Below, piece by piece: positions 1 to 5,925 of a stretch of 13,207 bases of DNA (its first letter is position 1; each line of letters starts with the position of its first letter). The position numbers and the translations under genes are program-made. The stretch is from an uncultured cyanobacterium. GTDB lineage: Bacteria; Cyanobacteriota; Cyanobacteriia; Cyanobacteriales; Chroococcidiopsidaceae. The stretch spans positions 1 to 13,207 of the forward strand of contig CAMIFA010000145.1 of assembly GCA_946221495.1 (NCBI GenBank), in the 5' to 3' direction. The notes beneath the pieces are model-generated. The model was given only the letters and a program-made list of their open reading frames with translations. It made no database searches and had not been told where the DNA came from.

Positions 1-247
1 GAGAGCTATGGTACTTATACAGCAAGCACTTTAACTACCTTGTCGCCCCCTCAAGGTAGTTTCTCTAATAGCAACTTGTCTATTAAATCTGAAGGTTTCC
101 TGCTCAATCGTCTTGTTTTTCGGGTTTAGAATAAATTGCCTGTCACAGTCAAAACATCAGAAAATTCTGGTTGCCGTTATGGATGAAGCCGTTTTTAACT
201 ACTTGATTAGATTCACAGCGTGGACAGGAGATGACGTTTTCTGGCAT
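1..247 (-). pseudogene. IS1-family InsA-like transposase remnant, frameshifted and cut by the window edge
   Basis: Reading leftward from ATG at 247, the first 30 codons begin MPENVISCPRCESNQVVKNG and go on FIHNGNQNFL, the zinc-ribbon start of IS1-type InsA proteins seen in cyanobacteria. One extra base at 157 then breaks the frame. Skipping it restores CFDCDRQFILNPKNK, which supplies the second CxxC of the ribbon and the usual RQF-NP-NK motif. Near position 43 a further one-base shift is needed to continue as KVVKVLAV, followed by two in-frame stops. With two frameshifts and two stops the gene is dead. Only the N-terminal DNA-binding half is present and the rest, if it survives, lies left of the window. 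No terminal inverted repeat or target duplication was recognised. The family assignment rests on remembered motifs, not on a search. Confidence 0.75.
33..61. repeat. 10-bp perfect inverted repeat (hairpin)
   Basis: AACTACCTTG (33-42) and CAAGGTAGTT (52-61) are perfect reverse complements around a 9-base C-rich loop. No T-run follows on either strand, so it is not a standard intrinsic terminator. It lies where the InsA remnant loses its second frame, so it may be a scar of element decay, for example a template-switch copy. That origin is a guess. Confidence 0.5.
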
Positions 248-345
248 TGTTCTTTTTAAAAGACATCTACTCTATATCCTTACTTATTCAGGACTACCGG
301 CAATTTTTTTGGCGATCGCAGATAATTAGCACAAGCAGCTAATTT

Positions 346-349
346 AGGG
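346..349 (+). promoter_or_regulatory. Possible ribosome binding site deciding the GFA-protein start
   Basis: AGGG lies only 2 bases before the ATG at 352 but 8 bases before the in-frame ATG at 358. The spacing therefore favours the second ATG, which would shorten the protein by two residues. Confidence 0.4.
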
Positions 350-351
350 CA

Positions 352-816
352 ATGAGTATGACTGCTCCTTACACTGGCGGATGTCAATGTGGGCGGATTC
401 GATATGAAATACGCGCTGAACCGCTCACACTTTATGTTTGCCACTGCCAAGAGTGTCAGAAGCAATCTTCAAGTGCCTTTGGGATGTCTATGCCAGTTCC
501 CCGTGAGGCGGTGATTATCCTCCAAGGACAACCAAAACAATGGCAGCGAGTCGCTGCAAGCGGGCGTGAAGTCAATTGTTGGTTTTGTGGTGAGTGTGGT
601 ACAAGATTGTTTCACAACCCTAGTCGTAATCCCAAAATTACCAACATTAAACCCGGAACATTGGATGATACAAGTTGGTTAAAGCCTGTAGGAAATTTGT
701 GGACTCGCAGTTCTCAAAAGTGGCTAGTTTTAAATCAACAGATGTTGAATTACGAGGAGCAACCAAGAGATTTCATGCAGCTATTTGACACATTTGCTGC
801 TCAGGAGCAGGATTAG
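352..816 (+). CDS. GFA/CENP-V domain zinc-binding protein
   Basis: A 154-residue protein of the GFA (glutathione-dependent formaldehyde-activating enzyme-like) fold. All the fold's metal ligands are visible: CxC at C11/C13 in GGCQCGRIRY, CxCxxC at C30/C32/C35, and CxxC at C79/C82. In the family, C11/C13 and C79/C82 hold a structural zinc and the middle trio a second, catalytic-type zinc. The length is typical of the single-domain family. Most members have no proven substrate, and the glutathione-formaldehyde activity of the founding member should not be assumed here. The gene stands alone, with a decayed transposase upstream and ilvD converging 26 bp downstream without a visible terminator. 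ATG at 358 is the better-spaced alternative start. The protein is probably cytoplasmic, as no signal peptide or membrane segment is seen. Confidence 0.88.
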   Translation: MSMTAPYTGGCQCGRIRYEIRAEPLTLYVCHCQECQKQSSSAFGMSMPVPREAVIILQGQPKQWQRVAASGREVNCWFCGECGTRLFHNPSRNPKITNIKPGTLDDTSWLKPVGNLWTRSSQKWLVLNQQMLNYEEQPRDFMQLFDTFAAQEQD

Positions 817-842
817 CGATCATTTCGCCAATCCCCTACACC

Positions 843-2525
843 CTACAAATCTAAATCGGTCACTGCACCAACACTACTGGAAGACACTAACTTAGCGTAT
901 TTTGCCAATACACCTGTTGTATAACGCGGTTTGTGTGGCTGCCAATTAGCGCGGCGTTGTGCTAATTCTGCATCACTTACGTGCAGTTGTAACAAGCGCT
1001 GCTCGGCATCAATTGTGATTGTGTCACCTTCAGAAACAAGCGCGATCGCACCCCCAACAGCAGCCTCTGGGGCGACATGACCAACAACCATGCCGTAAGT
1101 ACCTCCAGAGAACCGCCCATCGGTGATTAATCCTACAGAGTCTCCCAAGCCAGCACCAATAATTGCGGAAGTAGGAGCCAGCATTTCCCGCATTCCGGGA
1201 CCACCTTTAGGACCTTCGTAGCGGATCACAATTACATCACCAGCTTGAATTTGATGCCCCAGAATTGCTAATAGACAAGCTTCCTCGGATTCAAACACTT
1301 TCGCAGAACCTGTAATTTTCGGCTTTTTGACACCTGTAATTTTAGCGACAGCGCCTTCTGTTGCCAGATTACCTCTCAAGATAGCTAAGTGACCTTGGGC
1401 ATACATGGGGTTATTCCAAGGACGAATTACGTCTTGATCGGCGCGTGGTTCATCTGGGACATCTGCTAAGACTTCAGCAATTGTTTGACCCGTAATTGTT
1501 AGCGCCTCTCCATGTAATAAATTATGCACAAGCAGCATTTTCATTACTTGAGGAATACCGCCAGCTTGATGTAAGTCGGTTGCAACGTATCTACCACTAG
1601 GCTTAAGGTCGCATAAAACAGGGACACGGGCGCGAATAACCTCAAAGTCATCAAGGGTTAATTCAACACCAGCTGCATGAGCGATCGCCAGCATATGTAA
1701 AACCGCATTTGTAGAACCACCCACCGCCATAATTACCGAAATCGCATTTTCAAAAGCTTGGCGAGTAATAATTTTGCGGGGCGACAGTTGATTGCGAATT
1801 GCCTCTACTAACACAAATGCTGATTTCTCCGCACTTTGAGCTTTTTCCGTATCCTCGGCTGCCATTGTCGAAGAATAAGGCAAACTCATCCCCATTGCTT
1901 CAAAAGCGGAAGACATCGTATTAGCTGTATACATTCCGCCGCAGGAACCAGCACCAGGGCAAGCGCGACGTTCTACTTCTAGTAATTCTTGCTCGTCAAT
2001 TTTGCCAGCACTATATTGTCCTACAGCTTCAAAAGCGCTGACAACAGTTAAATCGCGTCCGTTATAATGACCAGGTTTGATTGTGCCACCATAAACAAAA
2101 ATCGCCGGAATGTTCATGCGGGCGATCGCAATCATTGCTCCTGGCATATTTTTATCACAGCCGCCAATTGCCAGTACGCCATCCATACTCTGCCCGGTAC
2201 AGGCAGTTTCAATAGAATCGGCAATTACTTCTCGTGACACCAGGGAATATTTCATGCCCTCGGTTCCCATCGAGATGCCATCGCTAATTGTGATTGTGCC
2301 GAACATCTGCGGCATCGCACCCGCACTACGAATGCCAGTTTCTGCGCGTCCTGCAAGTACATTAATTCCCATATTGCAGGGAGTGATAGTGCTATAGCTA
2401 TTAGCTACACCAACAATTGGTTTAGTAAAATCTTGATCGCTAAAACCAACAGCACGTAGCATTGCCCTGTTAGGCGATCGCTCTTTCCCTTGTGTTACAA
2501 CTTGGCTTCTGAGATTGTCCGGCAT
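843..2525 (-). CDS. ilvD: Dihydroxy-acid dehydratase
   Basis: IlvD (EC 4.2.1.9) dehydrates 2,3-dihydroxy-isovalerate and 2,3-dihydroxy-3-methylvalerate to the 2-keto acids that lead to valine, leucine and isoleucine, in the cytoplasm. The 560-residue protein is full length for the shorter bacterial/plant-type form. Iron-sulfur ligands are visible at C50 (TITPCNMG), C123 (GGCDKNMPG) and C195 (GAGSCGGMYTANTM). K125 in DKNMPG is the lysine known to be carbamylated for magnesium binding, and DGRFSGGTYG near the C-terminus carries the catalytic serine. Three cysteines in these positions fit a [2Fe-2S] enzyme, as described for cyanobacterial and plant homologues. The start is supported by AAGGAA five bases upstream of the ATG. 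Four HIP1 sites lie in the gene, so it is native. A divergent LysR gene lies 272 bp away and could regulate it, but the usual ilvC/ilvB partners are not in the window. Confidence 0.97.
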   Translation of the reverse strand: MPDNLRSQVVTQGKERSPNRAMLRAVGFSDQDFTKPIVGVANSYSTITPCNMGINVLAGRAETGIRSAGAMPQMFGTITISDGISMGTEGMKYSLVSREVIADSIETACTGQSMDGVLAIGGCDKNMPGAMIAIARMNIPAIFVYGGTIKPGHYNGRDLTVVSAFEAVGQYSAGKIDEQELLEVERRACPGAGSCGGMYTANTMSSAFEAMGMSLPYSSTMAAEDTEKAQSAEKSAFVLVEAIRNQLSPRKIITRQAFENAISVIMAVGGSTNAVLHMLAIAHAAGVELTLDDFEVIRARVPVLCDLKPSGRYVATDLHQAGGIPQVMKMLLVHNLLHGEALTITGQTIAEVLADVPDEPRADQDVIRPWNNPMYAQGHLAILRGNLATEGAVAKITGVKKPKITGSAKVFESEEACLLAILGHQIQAGDVIVIRYEGPKGGPGMREMLAPTSAIIGAGLGDSVGLITDGRFSGGTYGMVVGHVAPEAAVGGAIALVSEGDTITIDAEQRLLQLHVSDAELAQRRANWQPHKPRYTTGVLAKYAKLVSSSSVGAVTDLDL

Positions 2526-2680
2526 CTTGTTTCCTTAAATGGGGGTTGGGGTAATAGGCGTTGCAGAGACGAGTAATTAACTATTTTGACACTATCTCAA
2601 AACTGATAACCAAGGGGTTTGCAAGATTTGGCAGGGACGTTATTTGACACCGGATAAATGCCAACGTCGTAGTTTAACTG

Positions 2681-2705
2681 CATTAATCAGTAATGGATAG
2701 TAATG
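2681..2705. promoter_or_regulatory. Candidate regulator operator: CATTA/TAATG half-sites at 10-bp steps
   Basis: In the 272-bp region between ilvD and the LysR gene, CATTA (2681-2685) and TAATG (2691-2695) form an inverted repeat. A direct copy of the second arm, as AGTAATG, recurs at 2699-2705. The three half-sites are exactly 10 bp apart, about one helical turn, so all face the same side of the DNA. LysR-type proteins typically bind AT-rich dyads in such divergent regions and autoregulate. The spacing is seen in the sequence; the binding protein is inferred. Confidence 0.4.
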
Positions 2706-2797
2706 CTTTAATTTGAACGCCCAAGTTTTACCATAGAAGCTAATTATTTCACTGTCCAACACTTATTTTGCACACAACTAACACTTAAAACATTCAA

Positions 2798-3694
2798 ATG
2801 GAACTCCGACACCTGCGGTACTTTGTGATGGTTGCAGAAGAATTACATTTTGGTCGAGCCGCAGCACGACTTCAGATGACTCAGCAGCCGCTCAGTCAGC
2901 AGATTTATCAGCTGGAAGCCGAGTTAGGCGTGTCTTTGTTCCATCGCACCAAGCGGCGCATCCAGCTTACTGATGCTGGAGAAGTGTTCTTGAAGGAGGC
3001 GCACCAACTGCTGTTGCAAGCAGAGCAATCCATAGAGAAAGCGCGACAAGCTGCCCGAGGAGAAGTTGGACGACTATCAATAGGTTTTTCTGGATTTGCC
3101 ACCTATAGTGTGTTGCCAAAAGTGCTTCAAACCTTCCGAGAACGGTTCCCCCAAGTTGAGCTTAATCTAGAAGAAATGACTACAAGCGTTCAAATTCAGG
3201 CACTCTTAAACAAACAAATCGATCTTGGTTTAATGATTCCGCCTGTGAAGGACAAATCTCTATTGATTGAACTACTTCTACAAGAGCCATTAGTTGTGGT
3301 TCTACCAGAAACGCATCTGCTGGCAAAGGAATCAGAGTTGGCACTGTCTATGCTAGCTGATGAACCGTTTATTCTTGTTCCACGTCATTTAGAACCTGGT
3401 TATTACGATCAATGCATCAGTCTATTTCAGCAAGCTGGCTTTAGCCCAAAAGTTGTGCAGAAAGCGAGTCAGAAACAAACGATTCTAGGTTTAGTCTCAG
3501 CAGGTATGGGAGTCTCTTTAGCACCTGCCTCAATCGGTAATATTTGTCGCATGGGAGTTGTTTATACAAATCTCAGCACACCTACTAAAGTGTATTTAGC
3601 AGCAGTTTGGCAGCAACAAGAAACATCATCCGTTTTGCAGACATTTCTTAAAGTTATCAGAGAAATTGTGCAGCCATTATCAGGTGATTTGTAG
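2798..3694 (+). CDS. LysR-type transcriptional regulator
   Basis: A 298-residue LysR-family regulator of ordinary length. Residues 1-60 are the winged helix-turn-helix: MELRHLRYFVMVAEELHF is the conserved opening, followed by GRAAARL and a recognition-helix stretch with TQQPLSQQI, then LFHRTKR and LTDAG. A linker helix runs to about residue 90. The rest is the periplasmic-binding-protein-like effector domain, with GRLSIGFSG opening its first lobe and GLVSAGMGVSLAPAS typical of its end. The N-terminal wording resembles the BenM/CatM/AlsR branch more than IlvY, so an aromatic or small-acid effector is possible, but the ligand cannot be read from sequence. It is divergent from ilvD, the first regulatory target to suspect along with itself. 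No clear Shine-Dalgarno precedes the ATG. No HIP1 site lies in the gene. Confidence 0.95.
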   Translation: MELRHLRYFVMVAEELHFGRAAARLQMTQQPLSQQIYQLEAELGVSLFHRTKRRIQLTDAGEVFLKEAHQLLLQAEQSIEKARQAARGEVGRLSIGFSGFATYSVLPKVLQTFRERFPQVELNLEEMTTSVQIQALLNKQIDLGLMIPPVKDKSLLIELLLQEPLVVVLPETHLLAKESELALSMLADEPFILVPRHLEPGYYDQCISLFQQAGFSPKVVQKASQKQTILGLVSAGMGVSLAPASIGNICRMGVVYTNLSTPTKVYLAAVWQQQETSSVLQTFLKVIREIVQPLSGDL

Positions 3695-3723
3695 TTAACT
3701 AAGTAGTGCAGTATGGAAAATAT

Positions 3724-3747
3724 GCATAGAGACAAGTCTCATGCTTT
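3724..3747 (+). terminator. Weak terminator-like hairpin after the LysR gene
   Basis: GCAT-A-GAGA (3724-3732) pairs with TCTC-ATGC (3737-3744), leaving one bulged A and a CAAG loop, and only TTT follows. It starts 29 bases after the LysR stop. The stem is not GC-rich and the T-run is short, so termination would be inefficient at best. Confidence 0.3.
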
Positions 3748-3807
3748 GAGTTGTAACGACTATAAGAAAGTGTTTTGAGATAGCGTCTTTGTCTCCTATC
3801 TCCTGCT

Positions 3808-4017
3808 TTGATGATTTTCGCCAAAAAAGCTAGACTTTTAACTAAATTGCAGCTTTTAGGTCAACGCTATTCTCGGCAAGAAGGTGAATTACAAGCCCTT
3901 AGTATCAAGCTCAATCAATTGCTTGGGAAGATCGGTCAATGGGCAAGAACGATGGTTGAATTACTTCAGGAATCTGCAACAAGTTCCTCTCATCTTGAGA
4001 TACGTTTAAAGATGTAG
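3808..4017 (+). CDS. Doubtful small ORF, unrecognised
   Basis: This 69-codon frame opens with TTG at 3808, with an ATG as the next codon at 3811. It has no visible Shine-Dalgarno. Residues about 10-55 (for example KLQLLGQRYSRQEGELQA) are rich in Leu, Gln, Glu and Lys with roughly heptad spacing, so a short helical or coiled-coil peptide is conceivable. Its last 107 bases overlap the 3' end of the convergent methyltransferase-nuclease gene on the other strand, which argues that at least that part is not independently selected. No homologue is recognised. It could be a chance frame, or a decayed gene left at the border of the restriction-modification locus. Confidence 0.2.
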   Translation: MMIFAKKARLLTKLQLLGQRYSRQEGELQALSIKLNQLLGKIGQWARTMVELLQESATSSSHLEIRLKM

Positions 4018-5884
4018 CATTTTTTTTCTGACGCTTCTTTTTATTAGCTGGGATAGTTCCTTGTGCAGATCCATCCTTAACTTTCTTCTGCCTCGGTTTT
4101 TTGGGAGGATTTTTACCACTGTTTATTTCCAAAATTTTATTCCAATTGATATTGCCATCCTCATCAGCAAAATCATCTGAAAACTTTTTGACAAATCTAT
4201 TGACTGCTTTATCCCATGCCATCTGATAGTCCCGACGATGAATGTACGGGTAATCCTCCATAAAATGAAGCAAATCAAGGTAGAAGTTAGGGTCGCCTGT
4301 TATCTGTTCCCAAAAAGCTTGTCCTGACTGAATCTTATGTATTCTTTGCTCATTTGGTTCTCCTTTTGTCCGCCCGTAGCAAATTCCTAAAACTGCTTTG
4401 AACTCTTTCTCAATTTTTCTACTAAGAAAACGTTCCTTTGCGTCTTTAAAATTCTGTTTCAGTCTTTTCTGCTGATCTGCATTTCCCCAGTTGGGACCTG
4501 ACTTGATTTGGAGAGCAATATATTCAGTGTCCGTTTCAATAATCGCATCCAACCCTACTTCATTAGTATCAGCACCTCCAGCGACTTTCTTAGCAATAGG
4601 TTCAAAGAAGGCGTTTCCAAAAATTCCTTCATCAGATGAAGATAAATAAGCTTGCAGTAATTCCTCTACTATTTCGCCTACAGTTCCTACTCCAGTAGCA
4701 CGAAAAAGGTAGGGATTTTTAGACTTTAAAGTGTCCCATAAATCAAGCTCTGACAATTTTTTGATTCGACGGTCGTAGAAAACATCAAGGCGCTCTTTAA
4801 TAAGTTGTTTTAGTTCTTCAGAAGTGAGGCGTTGTGTCACTGAGCTTTTCTCCGATTTCAGAGTCATCCAGGCTGTAATCAGTCGATTGTTGGCAAGGGT
4901 GCAATACTCCTGATTAATTTCAGTACCAATGAAGTTACGTGATTGCTCTAAGCAAGCTACAGCAGTTGTTCCAGACCCCATAAAAGGATCTAAAACTACA
5001 TCGCCAGGTTGGGTGAATAATTTGATGAACCAAGATGGCAGTGCTACAGGAAAAGCTGCACTATGCCCTTGATTAGCGCACTCAGTCGCCATATGTAGAA
5101 CATTGGTAGGGTAAGCCATATCGCGCTCAAGCCACTTAGAAACGTTCTTACCAAAACCGCTACCAACCTTAGAATTGTCTCGGCGCTGATCGGTTTTACT
5201 TAACTTTTTTAGTCTAGACTTCGCCCAATCACCCATTGGTACTCTAACTGCCTCTTGGTACATAGTAAATTGCTTACTCACTGTAAAGTGCAAGCAGCGC
5301 TCCCAAGAATCCCGAAAGCGATTTGGCCATTTACCTGGGTAGGAGTTCTTCTTATGCCAGCAATACTCCTCTACCCAAAACCAACCTTGCTCTCGCAGTG
5401 CCATGATTAGCTCAAGAACGAACGTATGGCGCTCTCCATTCGTTGCTGGCTCTTTAATGTTGAGAATAAACGAACCTGTTGGTTTCAAGATCCGCTTTAG
5501 TTCTTTGCTAATTGATAGAAACCAAGCAACGTACTTCTCTGCCTTAATACCTCCATAAGTGCTATTTCTTTTATCTGCGTAGGGCGGCGATGTGACTATT
5601 AGATCCACAGATCTAGACGGAAAATAGGGTAATATTTTACGGCAATCATCAAGGATAAGTTTGTTTAAGAAGCTAGATAAGTCTGCTGGTGCTTCTTGAG
5701 GAAGAGAATCATCAGGAGTTAAAAGGAACGTAGGGAGCGCCTGAACAGAAGAAGTGAGCGACGAGGTTTCCTCGTCTGTATTAGCTTTGTATTTAGGAGT
5801 TGGTTGAACGATACCTTTGATCTGAGACTTTGGGTTAGCCTGTTGTGTTAGGTTAGAAACTCCTTTATTATCAAACGTTTTCAT
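3911..5884 (-). CDS. Fused DNA methyltransferase and PD-(D/E)XK restriction endonuclease
   Basis: A 657-residue chain. Residues about 75-345 form a beta-class amino-methyltransferase: catalytic motif IV TSPPY (98-102) comes first, then a target-recognition stretch, then AdoMet-binding motif I DPFMGSGTT (299-307). SPPY is most common in N4-cytosine enzymes, though N6-adenine is not excluded. Residues about 395-560 look like a type II nuclease domain of the PmeII-like kind: D446 in GLDAII and Q459-x-K461 in ALQIKSG fit a D-x(n)-(E/Q)-x-K active site, followed by the GQAFWEQITGDPNFY signature. The tail (590-622) is very Lys/Arg-rich and may contact DNA. One chain would thus modify and cut the same site, which is not deducible. 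The start is supported by AAGGA eight bases upstream. The gene lies 41 bp behind the PEP-CTERM gene with no terminator between. It contains no HIP1 site, which hints at acquisition. Confidence 0.88.
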   Translation of the reverse strand: MKTFDNKGVSNLTQQANPKSQIKGIVQPTPKYKANTDEETSSLTSSVQALPTFLLTPDDSLPQEAPADLSSFLNKLILDDCRKILPYFPSRSVDLIVTSPPYADKRNSTYGGIKAEKYVAWFLSISKELKRILKPTGSFILNIKEPATNGERHTFVLELIMALREQGWFWVEEYCWHKKNSYPGKWPNRFRDSWERCLHFTVSKQFTMYQEAVRVPMGDWAKSRLKKLSKTDQRRDNSKVGSGFGKNVSKWLERDMAYPTNVLHMATECANQGHSAAFPVALPSWFIKLFTQPGDVVLDPFMGSGTTAVACLEQSRNFIGTEINQEYCTLANNRLITAWMTLKSEKSSVTQRLTSEELKQLIKERLDVFYDRRIKKLSELDLWDTLKSKNPYLFRATGVGTVGEIVEELLQAYLSSSDEGIFGNAFFEPIAKKVAGGADTNEVGLDAIIETDTEYIALQIKSGPNWGNADQQKRLKQNFKDAKERFLSRKIEKEFKAVLGICYGRTKGEPNEQRIHKIQSGQAFWEQITGDPNFYLDLLHFMEDYPYIHRRDYQMAWDKAVNRFVKKFSDDFADEDGNINWNKILEINSGKNPPKKPRQKKVKDGSAQGTIPANKKKRQKKNATSLNVSQDERNLLQIPEVIQPSFLPIDRSSQAID

Positions 5885-5925
5885 TCCTCTAATCCTTAGA
5901 ATTTAGTTCAATGATATTCAAAAAC

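Noticed and set aside
33..61. The left hairpin as an intrinsic terminator.
   Set aside because: No T-run follows on either strand and no intact gene ends there.
280..465. Minus-strand open frame across the start of the GFA gene.
   Set aside because: It overlaps a well-supported zinc-protein gene, has no recognisable motif, and looks like a shadow.
817..842. Terminator between the convergent GFA and ilvD genes.
   Set aside because: The 26 bases contain no inverted repeat.
2110..2397. Plus-strand open frame of 95 codons inside ilvD.
   Set aside because: It lies wholly within the strongly supported ilvD gene on the other strand.
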